Source: Megaleporinus macrocephalus (Eukaryota > Chordata > Actinopteri > Characiformes > Anostomidae). From it: DNA of 64,000 bases. The position numbers were made by a program, and so were the translations under genes. Where the stretch lies: the NCBI GenBank assembly GCA_021613375.1, contig CM038706.1, positions 21,766,866 through 21,830,865 on the forward strand. Direction: 5' to 3'. Shown one piece after another: positions 1 through 11,367 of this stretch. Within the stretch, counting starts at the first letter, position 1. Each line of letters opens with the position of its first letter. Below the pieces are notes generated by a model. That model did no database searches. It was not told the DNA's origin and was given only the letters and a program-made list of their open reading frames with translations.

Positions 1-289
1 GAATGTGATTGGTTTATTAAGTGCGTGTAAATGCACTCATTCTTTGCGCTTTTTGTGATGTAAATTTTAGATTTTGACTATTGAACACTTTCATACATTT
101 TCTGTGTTTGTATGTATTTTACCATGTGCTATTAATTCAACAGCAATTCAATGTAATTTTACTTTTAGTTTCTCTTACCATCACATGTGTTTTTCTATTG
201 ACCTATGGTGTAGGGTTATTTGGGGCAGGTTATGTTTGTCAGTTACCTGGATTACACTTTTTTACAGACTAATTTTTGGCAGGTATGGT
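1..289. other. sfxn5 last-intron sequence (left edge)
   Basis: AT-rich sequence with no exon seen. It lies upstream of the terminal sfxn5 exon and so should be part of that gene's last intron. The first 45 bases contain a stretch (aagtgcgtgtaaatgcactc) that resembles the duplicated units near 40.25, 44.44 and 45.25 kb, so it may be a fragment of the same family. Confidence 0.4.
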
Positions 290-955
290 GCTAGTAGTAG
301 TATAATACTAGTAGTATGGTGGCGGTATAGTAGTAGTTATTGTGTAACAGTAGTACTAATAGTATTATAATATTTTAATAATAGCAGTTGCAGTAGAAGT
401 GGTATAATTGGAGTAATAGTGGTAGTATAATAGTAGAAGTAGTGGTAAGTAGTAGTCATGGTGTAATATTGGTAGTAATAGTAGTAGTGGTGGTAGCAGT
501 AGTGGTGTAGTAATAGTAGCAGTAGTATTGGCGATGTTATCGTAGTAGTGGTATAATAGTAGTAGCAGAAGTGGTGTAATAGTAGTAGTAGTAGTAGTGG
601 ACATTGTATAGTAGTAGTAACAATGTTATAGTAGTAGTGGTATTATAATAGTAGTAGCAGTAGTGGTATAATAGTAAAAGTAGTAGCATAATAGTAGTAG
701 TGGTGGTAGCAGTAGTGGCGATGTTATAGTAGTAGTGGTATTATAATAGTAGTAGCAGAAGTGGTGTAATAGTAGTAGTAGTAGTAGTAGTGGACATTGT
801 ATAGTAGTAGTAACAATGTTATAGTAGTAGTGGTATTATAATAGTAGTAGCAGTAGTGGTATAATAGTAAAAGTAGTAGCATAATAGTAGTAGTGGTGGC
901 ATAATAATAGTAGTTGTGGTAGTGAGAGTAATAGCAGTAGTGTATATTAGTAGTT
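290..955. repeat. TAG/TGG trinucleotide minisatellite with 193-bp higher-order period
   Basis: About 665 bp built almost entirely of GTA/GTG/GCA triplets on the + strand. The phrase ggacattgtatagtagtag occurs at 599 and again at 792, followed by a long shared stretch, giving a 193-bp higher-order unit on top of the triplet repeat. It lies in the last intron of sfxn5. Open frames through it (for example 365-604 on the minus strand, Thr/Leu/Ile-rich) are artefacts of the triplet repeat. Confidence 0.9.
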
Positions 956-2283
956 AATAGCTACATAATTCTCTGATAATGGTTACGTGAGACAATTGCT
1001 GTTTTTAAGCATACTGCAAATGTTGTTAACTTTCAGTTATTTTTATGTTGCATGGTATTATGTTGAGGTAAACAGCTGTAATTAAAAGTAAGCAGAAATC
1101 ATGTATAGATAAAAGCAATTCTGACTTCTGCTATTACACCTTTAGAGGGCAGCAGCGAGTAGGGTTTGTTTATTTGAGCAGTTTCTGCCTTCTGTTCGGA
1201 GCCACTGGGTATGGACAGCTAGGAAGAAAGATCTGATCAGCCAATTTGACCATCATATGCTTGTATTTTAATAGACTCGTACAATGACCAAAGATATATT
1301 TAATCATAATAAATAAATAAATAAATAAATAAATAAACAAGCTGTACACAAGACAAATAGTACAATTCATCAGCAGTACACACTGACAGTACTGCATTCT
1401 GCACTACTTTCAGTACTACATTACCCCACACAAAGCAACATCACAGCCCAACCTCTCCATCCTGTTCCTCTCTCTCTCTCCTTCTCTCTTTGTCTCTCTT
1501 GAAGAGGGTTATGATTTAAAATGGTCTGTAATAAGCTGTTCCTCCATATGGTTACTGAACTACAGACATATGTGCTGCCAACTTCTTCCATTCCTCTCTC
1601 TCCTCTCCCCTCCTCCTCTCCTCTCACTTCCTCGCTCCCTCTTTACACGTTTCAGAGGGTTCCAGACGAGTGTGCTCCCAAAAATCCGCCGCTCCTGTAC
1701 CCCCACCTTTTCACACCCCACGGCACGTCTGTTTCAGATTCTGCCTCACACACTTGCGCGCTCCTTGCCATCTGTTTCTAAGCAAAATATTGCGCGTTTT
1801 AGCTCAGCTTTGGATGTTTACCAGTACTCATCACTTTATTTTTGCGCCTATATAGTTTTTTTTTCCCTTCAAAGCGCCAGTTTTGCCTGCGAAAAACGCC
1901 CGTGAAATAATGCTCGAGGCTCTGATGGAAGAGACACGGCTCTCTTAATACACATTTGATGAAACATTTTAAACATCTTAATGAGTGGATGTTTACGGTT
2001 AATGAATGTAATTTTTAGCTAAGAGATCAGCTCCTTAACATGGATATATAAAGAGATGTACACACAACACTGTGAATGTTATAGTTTTGTAGGTAATTGA
2101 AAATGTGTGCAAGAGGCACTGTGGTGAACGGGCTGATGATGAACTTGGGCTTGGGTATGCGTCACGTCCCATTTAATGGATGAAGATTTACTGACGAGGT
2201 ACTCTGAAGCCGAGCTGTAGTCTGTCTCTTATTGTACTGGATGTATATCTCTCTCACTCTCTGTCTTTCTCTCTCTGTCTCAG
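956..2283. other. sfxn5 last intron, 3' part
   Basis: No earlier sfxn5 exon was found here, so the final intron is longer than 2.2 kb. It contains an AAAT microsatellite (about 1307-1337), CT-rich tracts (about 1467-1500 and 1590-1640), and ends in a pyrimidine-rich tract and CAG acceptor at 2281-2283. Confidence 0.6.
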
Positions 2284-2361
2284 ATTCAAGTCTCTCAGCT
2301 CGAGCCTGAAATCTCTGCGGCAACCAAGTGCAGGATCCTGACCTACAACAAGGGCCTTTAA
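2284..2361 (+). CDS. sfxn5: Sideroflexin-5, terminal coding exon
   Basis: The exon follows a strong acceptor (CT-rich tract, CAG at 2281-2283), reads in phase 0 for 25 codons and stops at TAA 2359-2361. It contains SQLEPEI and ends in YNKGL; human SFXN5 as I recall it ends with the same SQLEPEI block and the same YNKGL terminus, so the match is specific despite the short length. Sideroflexins are multi-pass proteins of the mitochondrial inner membrane; SFXN1 carries serine, while the substrate of SFXN5 is less settled (citrate has been proposed). This exon encodes only the C-terminal tail; the membrane segments lie outside the window to the left. The gene converges on emx1, as in human 2p13. 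The open frame on the opposite strand here is a shadow. Confidence 0.88.
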   Translation: MQVSQLEPEISAATKCRILTYNKGL

Positions 2362-2833
2362 CCCATTAAAACAGCGCCGTGCGAGAAACCTCTGAAAATT
2401 GTAGACCAGGAGATCTTCATCGAACGTCTCTGAAGCTGTGAGTCCAAAGTGCAGTGATGTAATGAAGCGTGGCACTACGCGCAGCCCAGTCATGCTAAAG
2501 AAGGCTATGAGGACATTCCTCCCCTGTGTTTGGTTCTAACCTGCCACGGATGTGTGTGTGGAATTTATTATCACTTGCATACTGCGACAGGCGCGTTCAC
2601 ACGCCAGCGCTAATCACTTGTCTTCTTTGCATTCGCTTGAATATGCCATTGGTTAGTTAGGGTATTAATGCCAAATCAACAGGAAATTAACAGCGGAATG
2701 ATAGATTGAGTGCCATAATTTCCTGTTTTGCAGCTTTTTGTAGAATGCATTATAATGTATTTTCATAAGGAGGTTTCATTCATACAGCCCTTCAACTTAT
2801 ACTGTGTGTTGTTTTAAGAGGGGAACAAATAAA
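2362..2833 (+). other. sfxn5: sfxn5 3' UTR with poly(A) signal
   Basis: The first canonical AATAAA after the stop is at 2828-2833, giving a 3' UTR of roughly 0.5 kb. The stretch 2535-2700 looks unusually non-repetitive and balanced in base composition and may be conserved. The extent is inferred from the signal only. Confidence 0.5.
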
Positions 2834-4385
2834 GACAGTGTTTACAGCTGCAGAAGTTGCAGCGTTTCACAGCAGTTTCACTTGTTTGCCTTGTAGAAAA
2901 TATATGCAGTCACTGGAAAGATTTGGAAAGATCACATTCCCCAACTATAAGATCTTTGTCTTAACATCTGTTTGGTGCATTAGGTTTTATATTAATAACA
3001 AGTAATATCACAGTAAATGAGTGTGTACTGCATCTACTGGTTGAATATAAGTTCACACCACAATAGTAATCTCGATTAAGATCAGTAATTGTAGATTTGA
3101 CCCTGTTGATATGTTTATTATAGCTTTATGTATATAAGAACAGTCTTAAGCATATTTTAAATCCTCAATTTAAAAGGTGATTTATTTACTTTATAATAAT
3201 TCGGTGGAAATGAACCTACATCTCAAACATTTGGAATGTGAGGTTATCTGTGCCTCCATTCATCCATCCATCCATCTAGCTATCTATCAACGCATAAAAT
3301 AAACTGACAGCAAATGCAAGGAACCCTGATTAAAATATATGAGAAAATAATTTCAGCTAATAGGTATATTAGGTAAATATATTGTTCTGTTTACAGATAC
3401 TGATTCTACAGAAGGCTCTTAATTAAAGACAGTTACTTAGTGAAAAAACAACTTGAATAATATAATCTAGAAGAATATGCCACCATGAAGAGTCTTATCT
3501 CAAACATAATTTGACTTAATTTAATTATCGTTGAGTTGTAAAACCATTAACATGACCTGCTGCTCTCCCCACTGCTGGAAAGCAGCAGTGCGGCTGATAG
3601 AGAACGTGCGGCTGCTGAGTCATAGAGTTTATCCTCCTGCCTTGAAACCTGAGCCATATCCATCCACATCAGTTTAACTGCATGCTACAGTACAATGTAA
3701 GCTTCACTGCGCTCTTATCAGCATTTAGTTTTGTTTTTATGAATCCTACCTGTTAAATAACAAAGATCGCATGCCACTCAGCAAGAACCCTTTCCTGTTG
3801 TTGTTTTTTTCCCCACTTGATATTCCTTTCTCATGTAAATTTGTTTCCTGGACTAAAAGGAAACAATTCAGTAGTGGCCTATGAATAAAGTTGCATGTAT
3901 GTGTAAGAAACACGCTGGGCACACTCATAACCAGTCAAGAACAGGTTAATACACCCATTTGTCCATTTTCTTTTTGTTCGGTTTCTTTTTATTAAACGAT
4001 TTTATCTCCGACTGTATTTGACCGTGTTTGTGTTCTTTGGGCAGGGCTGTAAAATGAGTCTTGTAAACTTCTCCTCTCTTATCATTAGATCCATCTGCAG
4101 ATCAGGAAGGAGGGGGCCACTTTGTTTTCGTACCTGGTTGCCATGGCAACAGGTCACGGTGGGCCATGGTGAGAGAGGGCGGGACATGAAGCCGCATGCA
4201 GAATCATTAACCATATAGAGCAGCCTTGGGGATGCCCCAACACAAGCTTACGCAGGGTTACACAGCGTTTACTTCGTTTTTTAATTGTGAACTTAATATC
4301 CTGTAAATATGTGCATGTTTCCAACATAAGATCTTGTTTGTAAGAGTATCTCAGATGTTCCATGTTTTTTTCTATTGTTTTGAGC
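2834..4385. other. sfxn5-emx1 intergenic sequence
   Basis: No gene recognised. There is an ATCC/ATCT microsatellite at about 3255-3290. The 3541-3640 segment is GC-richer and holds a TGCTGAGTCAT site (AP-1/MARE-like) at about 3613-3623; this is a motif match only. Confidence 0.4.
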
Positions 4386-4480
4386 TGTATTGCTGTCATC
4401 AAAGAGAGGTTTTCAGTGGTTGAACTTATAGATACAGTTGTATGCAAAAGTTTCAGCATCTCCCATCATTGTTTGATTTA
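4386..4480 (+). repeat. Interspersed repeat, same family as 6228-6640
   Basis: It shares the phrases gctgtcatcaaagag, ttttcagtggttgaactta and acagttgtatgcaa with 6228-6300. It appears to be a left-end fragment: no inverted right end was found downstream. A shorter relative (ttcagtggttgaacatata) is at about 13080-13100. Confidence 0.6.
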
Positions 4481-6227
4481 TATCTTGAAAATAAGTTATT
4501 GTCTCTGATTTGATTTTATTTTAGTTTTCATTATGCGGATCAGGTTTTTCAGTCCAAATGGTATTTAAGATTTTTTGTGTAAATGTTTTTGCCTGTTTAT
4601 CCCAGACGTGCATAAAGGACATTCAAGGATTACTTTAGGTCTCAAAAATAGGCTGAGTGCTGAGGCTGAATGTCCAGTTATAGCATGCACAGAACAGCAG
4701 AGCACCAGAAAGAAGGTTTTACAAATGATCAGCCTTTACATTCTTCTATGTGTGGTTCAGTTTTCAGAAGATGTTGGTAGGTGACAGCGATTCAGTGTTT
4801 TTATTTGTTAGCGGAGTTGGTGTGAGGTATGTCTTTCTATTGGCAATCAGCCAAAAATATGCACACTTATTGTTTTCCGGCCTTGCAGAACCTCTCAGCT
4901 CTGGGACACATTGTGTACAATAGCCATGACTGAATGGTCCACTTGAGCTTTTGATCATCCACCTTCTGCTGGCCTCTGGGCTTAGAAATTAATCTTGTAC
5001 ACTATTGTGATTGACATTAAAATGAATTGTTTTATCAAATTTTGAATGACGATCGACAGAAGCCCTAGGAAAACTGATTTAAGACTAATCTCCCCACATT
5101 TGAGCTTCTGTTTCCCTTCTTTTCATGGTTACATAGTGAAGCAGAGAGTGGGGTTGGAGAATGAGTGGTATGTGTAATGTAACAGTGGGCTTTTGAGGAT
5201 GCAGTGTGTGTGTGCACCTGTGTGCAGGATAGGGTGTCCTGTGGACTCAAAACAAACCTACTGACACACACCTCGTCCCCCCACAGCTTTTCTCTCTGTG
5301 TCCACTTTTTGCTCCCGACTGTCATTCTCAGGTGTCATCGTTCTTGACTGTTCTATTCCCACCCCTTCTCCCATGGAGACACAGGGTCAAATGCTGGGGT
5401 GAGAGGTGACCTGCGGGTTCGTTTAACATAGATTCCTTCTGTTTCCGTTGACAGGAGACCAACGAGATGAGAGGGAACACACCGCCAGCAGGTGTTATCC
5501 TGTGAGTACACGAGTTGTTTCAGAGAAAAAAGACACTTTTTTTTTTACTGTTAAGTTTTCTTGAAGTTTAAGATTGTCCAAACATTAGCCAGTATGTGCT
5601 AATAAAGTCTGGCAAAGAAGCCTGCAGGGAGAATGATTAATGTTTAAATATCATTTCCAGTGAATAATTGTCAAAAAAGAAAAGAGGCGCTTTGCCAAGA
5701 TTTGTTTCTAAAGCCTGTTTATTAATTATTATGGCCTTTTTTTGGAAAAAAATCATTTTCAATTGTACTGTACATTATAAGGGCAATATATGGGCATTGA
5801 TGTGTTAGTTGGCAAATATTCAGTGTAGTTTCTGAATCAGAGAAAAGAGCTGCCACACTGTAACCTGCATCCATCAGCCAGCATTACCATTACTGAATGA
5901 CACCCGAGCACTCTAATCACACACACACACACACACACACACAAGCTCTCGTTCCCGCGCTGAGGGTACGCGGCTCATGTCTAAACTGGCCTGTAAAATG
6001 ATTCCTCCCATCACAATTTGTTTATTTTGTCACTGTTGTCAGCTGCCACAGGAAAACCTTAATCAAAATACAAAGAAATGAATCAGTGACAGCAGGAGTC
6101 TAATAGAAATGAACTGAAGCAGCCAGATGTATGGAAATGCTTTTTATGGTCATTGTGAGTCTGAATGTACACGAATGCATTATTGTTTATAATTGTACAT
6201 AACCATCACAAAAGGTGCAGTTTAAGC
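4481..6227. other. Intergenic sequence, possible emx1 3' UTR at right
   Basis: No gene recognised. It contains a CA microsatellite (5918-5943) and an isolated exon-like segment (5455-5501). 5960-6110 is balanced, non-repetitive sequence. A minus-strand AATAAA (TTTATT at 6021-6026) is one candidate for the emx1 poly(A) signal, which would give a 3' UTR of about 1.1 kb. Confidence 0.35.
5918..5943. repeat. CA microsatellite
   Basis: Uninterrupted CA dinucleotide run of about 13 units. Confidence 0.95.
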
Positions 6228-6277
6228 TGTATAGCTGTCATCAAAGAGGGATTTTCAGTGGTTGAACTTATACAGTA

Positions 6278-6639
6278 CAGTTGTATGCAACAGTTTGCAC
6301 ACCTCCCATCAGATTACATGCTTTGTTTAATTTCTAGCTAAAAAATAAGTTAGTATGAACTCACGTGAACTGAATTTTATATATACAATTTACATATAAA
6401 TTATAGAAATGTTTTTGTATTTACCACAGGGCTAGTCTCTTTCTGCTTGGCAATTTGCTGCAGTAGAAATGAATGAGGACTGTATCTCATTAGATATTAA
6501 GTTCAGCAAAACACAGTAATTAAAACAGTAATTGTATATTAGAATGTAAACAGGTGTTTTCTCTTTAAATGACGTGTTAATTTTAAATCAACAAAAGATG
6601 TAATCTGACCAGAGATGTTTAAACTTTTTTATACAACTG
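6278..6639. mobile_element. Tc1/mariner-type MITE, 362 bp, TA-flanked
   Basis: The left end starts cagttgtatgc at 6278 and the right end finishes as its reverse complement at 6639. The two ends are inverted copies for about 50 bp with mismatches (both include agattacat inward). Each end is flanked by TA (6276-6277 and 6640-6641), the target duplication of Tc1/mariner elements. No transposase is encoded. It lies in or just beyond the emx1 3' UTR. The left flank (6228-6277) is itself repeated at 4386. Confidence 0.7.
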
Positions 6640-6682
6640 TATAATTGAACTCTTACCTATTCAGACTGGGGTCTTAATACAA

Positions 6683-6742
<60 letters not shown>
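6683..6742. repeat. AAT microsatellite
   Basis: Uninterrupted AAT triplets, about 20 units. Confidence 0.95.
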
Positions 6743-7112
6743 TACACAAGAGCAAAAATAGCAAAAATAGACATATAAATACAAAGAAGAAAATGATTTA
6801 ATAAATTGCTAAGCAACAGTGTGCCCTGTTTGATTCAGCCTCAGTGTTGTGGGGAAAGTGAGCAGTTGTGGTTTAAGTTGTGAGTCCATGTTCAGTCTCT
6901 GTAGTATGTGGTAGAGGGAGCTGGGCTGGCTCCTCATACTGACCACATTTCTGCTCTTTCACTCCCTCTCTCTTCATCACACGCACACACACACACATGC
7001 AGACGCAGTCCTCAGCAGCCACGTTTAAACTGAGACACGATCATGGCTTAGAACATAAATAAATAGGGCGTTTTCGGCCTTGTTTGTGGGTTTAGGCCTG
7101 TTCTAAAGGGTT

Positions 7113-7280
7113 CTAGGCATCAGACGTGACGTCTATGTCCTCAGAGCCGGTCTGTTTCGTGGCAATCCTCCAGCGGTTGATGTGGTGGTTGCCCTTTTTC
7201 TTCTGTGCGCTCTCCGGTCCCTCTTCCTCCAGCTTCTGCCGTTTATACTTGGTCCTGCGGTTCTGGAACCAAACCTTCAC
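7113..7280 (-). CDS. emx1: Emx1 homeodomain protein, exon 3 (C-terminal)
   Basis: The acceptor CAG is at 7281-7283 (minus) and the stop TAG at 7113-7115. The exon reads in phase 0 for 55 codons (residues 177-231). It begins [16 protein letters not shown], the recognition helix of the homeodomain, with W180, F181, Q182 (homeodomain position 50) and N183 (position 51). The tail runs through a KKKG block, the [12 protein letters not shown] segment typical of vertebrate EMX proteins, and ends IDVTSDA. With exons 1 and 2 it closes an intact 231-residue protein, close to the usual EMX size of about 230-290. Confidence 0.93.
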   Translation of the reverse strand: MKVWFQNRRTKYKRQKLEEEGPESAQKKKGNHHINRWRIATKQTGSEDIDVTSDA

Positions 7281-8773
7281 CTGTTGGAGTCAAAACACAG
7301 CAAAGCACAAAGTGAGCACAAACCAGTAATACACGCTGAAATACGCTCTGTACGGTCACTGTACGCATGTTCGTAGCCACCAACAGGGACGTTGTAAGAC
7401 TTTGTAAAATGTTTATTAACAGAATAATAATATTTTATAATAATAATGCTGATCTTCGTTATTTAGACAGAGAGATATTTAGACATATTTTAATGAAATC
7501 TACACTGCGCGATGCAGCGGTCAGAACCGAATGTGGATTTTATATTCATCGTTTGTATATTGAGCAGGCGGTGCGGGTGTTTAGTTTATATTCTATATAT
7601 CTATACTTCTACACAATATATGTTAATTAAAGTTTTATATACATTTGTACTCCAGATTTGCGATGCAATTAATTCTATCAAAAACAAATAACATTTTCAT
7701 GAATAAGATCTTGCTGTGGAACTTCTTTATTTTTTTAAATGTTGGATTAATCTTATCCTTAAATGTATTATATTATAATATATAAATAAATATATCAATA
7801 AATAACCCTTTAATAAATTAGAACAAATCACTGTTTTGCAGTAAGACTCATTTCAGTTCTGTATGTAGTAAGAAGTGAGTAATGTAATAAACCTAAATAA
7901 ATACTTCAGAGTTTCAAATTATTACTGTTATTTTTTGGTTAGAAATAGCTGAGATTTTGACAATAGCTGAAGATTTTATCAAGTCATTTTATGACGGACT
8001 GACGAATCATTATTTATACATTTATACAGCGTGTATCGCTTGCTTATTATTTAATAACTGGCTTATTTGTTTGTTTGTTGCGATTTTTAAAAGAAAAAAT
8101 TTAAATAAATAAAAATTAGACACATTAAGCGGCTCTGAGTGGTCGGCTTGGATTTACCGCTAGTGCCCCTAATAAACCACATGGCCTCAACCCTTCATTC
8201 ATGTTACGTTGTCAGTAAGATGAGGGATGGATGGCGAAAGAGGCGGATATGTGGTCTTAACATTAAGTCGTTATCTATTCAGATGAAGACGGTTTTGCCT
8301 CACATTTGGACAACACTACTGCAGCCTGATCATTACCAAACACTTTCGCTGCGTAACTAAAAAATAGAAACAAAACATATATACTAGTTATTACTAAACA
8401 TAGAATAGAAATTGACAGAGTGAAAGTAGCAGCATTTATTAATAACACAAAAAAACCTTTATATTCTTATCATCTCATTATTATTTGAGCTGCAGCCCTC
8501 CAGCTAGTGTAACTTGTACTCTTTGGGCTTTTTGATTGGCTAAACAAATCAGTTTGCCAACTGGACTATATTTTTAATTATTGAGATATTTTTGTTGTTG
8601 CTTTAACATGTCTGTGAAAAGCAGAATGCTACATACAAGCTATGATTTTGAATAGTTTCTCCAGCTGCCTTAAGTGCAGTAGCTCAGTGTGTGTGCTCCT
8701 CTCCGGGGCTCTGCAGTGTGTGAAGTGTTGTGTAAGGTGTGTGTGATGTGTGGTGTAAGGTGTGTGTGTGTAC
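7281..8773 (-). other. emx1: emx1 intron 2
   Basis: A 1493-bp phase-0 intron splitting the homeodomain between its residues 44 and 45. It is AT-rich, with no other coding signal. The donor is GTACAC on the minus strand; a GT/CA-rich tract lies just inside it (about 8686-8771). Confidence 0.85.
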
Positions 8774-8958
8774 CTGGGTCTCGGAAAGGCTGAGGCTGTT
8801 GGCCAGCTGTTTGCGCTCCGCACCCACCACGTAGTGGTTCTTGTCGAAGGCGCGCTCGAGGCGCAGCAGCTGAGAGGGAGAGAAGGCCGTGCGGATCCGC
8901 TTCGGCTTCCGGGCGAAGGGCCCGTGCAGCAGCAGCGAGTCGTGAGCCACCTCATTCC
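8774..8958 (-). CDS. emx1: Emx1 homeodomain protein, exon 2
   Basis: 185 bp between an AG acceptor (8959-8961) and a GT donor (8772-8773), entering in phase 1 and leaving in phase 0. It encodes residues 115 (shared codon) to 176: [20 protein letters not shown], then the first 44 residues of the homeodomain (133-176), including F140, L148 and F152 of the hydrophobic core and the EMX-specific run [19 protein letters not shown]. The homeodomain continues into exon 3 without change of frame. Nothing in it is broken. Confidence 0.95.
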
Positions 8959-9694
8959 CTGAACGAGGGAGAGGGAGAAAAGGAGAGGAAGAGAGAGAGA
9001 GAGAGAGAAAGAGGGAGTGACGAGTTAAAACACGAATAAACTCTTTACTGCATGAATGTATCCATAGCCATCATCAATCATCATCATCAGGGCGTAATGT
9101 GTCACTTAGGCAGAACACTCTGAGCGCAGCTTCTTTAGTAAATCTTTAATTATGAGTTTATTTAAAACAGAATAGAAACAGAGTCTCGTTTTGCAGATAT
9201 TCCTCTCCAGTTAAGGCTGTAGTGTTGCTGGATCAGCAGAATGATCAGATGTTTGGCATTTCATATTGACAGTATTTACATTGTGTTAAGTATTTTCTGC
9301 GATTGCGTTACAGTCTGTTTAGAGGGGTCTGGATTCTAAACAGGAGAGAGACATGTAGGTATTGACCATGTCTTTGCAGTATCCGTCCGTTGTATATGTT
9401 TATATTTTATAAACGGCTTTGATTGACCTTATTCGTCGTTTCCTTCCATTGACACGCTGTCAGATAAAAGCAAAAACAGCAAATGATAATTTAAGGCTTT
9501 AATAAATATACAATTACCAATGTTTTCGTAAATAAACAGTATATTCAATATAAACATTTAACTACTAGGTCGCAATTTAAAATGTTAATTTGATCTAAAT
9601 ATTTTAAATATAAATAATAAATGAAAATAATTAAATATATGTTGGGATGTTTAAATAAAAACATAGTCGAGCTGGGACAAAAGTTAGTACACAA

Positions 9695-9790
9695 TGAAAA
9701 AAGGACGATTCTGTCACTGGGGTGGTAGCAATCTTCTCTCGGGGCTGGTACCCTCAGGTGTACGTCTTCAGTACCTTTAGTTAGCGAACA
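9695..9790. repeat. Fragment of the 'tcactggggtggta' dispersed repeat
   Basis: It shares tcactggggtggta, ggtaccctc and a cttcagtacctttagtta-like phrase with the copies at about 43490-43590 and 44885-44990. It sits in emx1 intron 1. Confidence 0.6.
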
Positions 9791-10856
9791 CGGTTGTATT
9801 ATATTCCTCTGAAATCCTATATATCCTATATTTTTATGATGTACTGACTCCACACGTCCTGTATTGTCTTCGGCTAATTTATTTTGTTGTTTTAAAACAT
9901 TAGGTAATGAAACTGTATAAATTCGTACATTTGCCCTGTAAAAAAGTTGATAATCAGAGCTTAATATCGTTGTTGTTCATTTTTTTGTATTGCAAAAAAC
10001 GAAAGTATACCTGCACAGTATGTTGTTCTCTGACAGTGCATGGATTCCCCAGGCTAACGGATTGGTATTGTATTTTGTTTCCACCATGTCAATTAACAAT
10101 ATGAACATTTTAATAAATTAAAATTATTGATTGCTCTTCATTTGTAACCAGGGCGTCCCAAACAGTGTTAGCACAACTCTAAGCTCATACTTCATTTATT
10201 AGCCTCATCTCTGAGTTTCTCTCAGTGGTATCCTGCAGACTGAACCCGCGCCTTGTCTAGGCTGCAGAGATCCAGGCTAATTAAGATCCCAAAATGACAG
10301 TAAACAGAAGGTGGTGAGCAGCTGTAAAATCACGCGACGGATAATTGTCATCATCAAGGCGCCGCTCAGCACGGCGACACCAATAAAGAACAACAGCAGA
10401 GAGAGTGTGGAGACACTCGTGCAGGAGACTGATAAAGCAGTGATTTCACAGACTATCCTGAGGTAACCTGGTAAGTATAAGGAATGGTGTGATGAAGTGT
10501 CCTGAACTTGGCCTTGACCTCTCGCCTTTGTAAATTCAGCGAATTCAGGACCAGAGACTAGCTCCTCAAGGTGTATTAGAGGACCCCATTCTGACACTGG
10601 GGGGATATTTATTGCGTTTATGTATGTTTTCGTAGTGTGTAGCCCCTCTGAGATATACAGCACTAGGTTAATCTTTGGAGTATTAAGTAGTATGAAGTAG
10701 GCCTGGAGTTACACAGAGAACAGTATTTCAGTAAAGTTTACACAAGATTTGAGGCTCAATATGTATACAAGAATAATCTCATTAAAAAAAACTAATATGA
10801 TTTATTATAGAATGTTCTATATGTTCTACATATCGATACATATTTTTATTCAGATA

Positions 10857-10896
<40 letters not shown>

Positions 10897-10924
10897 GTTA
10901 TTATTGTTATTATTTATTATTATT
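10857..10924. repeat. ATT microsatellite
   Basis: ATT triplets with two GTT interruptions near the right end, within emx1 intron 1. Confidence 0.95.
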
Positions 10925-11024
10925 GTAATTAATTTGATAGGTAATGCTATCAACGAAGCCCAACATCTATACTATTGAATTAACCCAGTCGTTGTTATAT
11001 AAGTAACTATAAATCTATATTTAC

Positions 11025-11367
11025 CTTGAAACCGATGTCCGAAGAACCGGTTCCGTAGCACCCACGGGTAGAAGTTGATGGGTTCTCGGTGCTGCGCGCT
11101 AAAGAAGTGCGGGTGCTGGAGGTGCGCGCCGCCAAGCTGGTGCGGGTGCGCGCTCAGAGGCGCGTGGCTCACCGCGTCAGGAAACACGAGCTCCGGGCTG
11201 GGGTATAGCGCGCGGCCCGCGGGGCTCTGATAGCCACCCAGGAAAGAGTCTGTGGGGGGCGTGTAGGTGAGGGCGGCGGGGCGCACGGGCTCTTCCCCCG
11301 AGAGCGGGCTCTCCTTCGCCACTAAAGACTCGATGGTGAAGCAGCGTTTCCCGGCGGCCGAGAACAT
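11025..11367 (-). CDS. emx1: Emx1 homeodomain protein, exon 1
   Basis: Empty-spiracles-family transcription factor; EMX1 patterns the dorsal telencephalon in vertebrates and acts in the nucleus. The ATG is at 11365-11367; 114 full codons are followed by a phase-1 GT donor at 11023-11024. Residues 7-18 (KRCFTIESLVAK) form the eh1/Groucho-binding type motif found at the N terminus of EMX proteins. Residues 95-114 hold the family's YPWVLRNRFFGHRFQ block just before the homeodomain, and the middle is Pro/His/Ala-rich. The start is chosen because MFxxxxKRxFTIESLVAK is the conserved EMX N terminus. I name it emx1 rather than emx2 or emx3 because sfxn5 lies tail-to-tail on its 3' side and noto is linked; from the protein alone emx3 would be harder to exclude. 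The GC content of the exon is far above that of the flanks, continuing the promoter CpG island. Confidence 0.94.

Larger units (their letters stand above)
8959..11024 (-). other. emx1: emx1 intron 1
   Basis: A 2066-bp phase-1 intron. It holds a GA-rich tract next to exon 2 (8975-9012), a dispersed-repeat fragment (9695-9790) and an ATT microsatellite (10857-10924). The block 10140-10600 is less AT-rich and without an obvious repeat; it could hold an enhancer, but nothing in the sequence proves it. Confidence 0.85.

Noticed and set aside
365..604. 79-codon Thr/Leu/Ile-rich open frame on the minus strand
   Set aside because: It is a translation of the GTA/GTG trinucleotide minisatellite.
2254..2493. 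79-codon minus-strand frame
   Set aside because: Shadow of the sfxn5 terminal exon and its 3' UTR; no family resemblance.
8629..8955. 108-codon minus-strand frame over emx1 exon 2
   Set aside because: Wrong frame; the homeodomain frame is the overlapping one with splice sites at 8774 and 8958.
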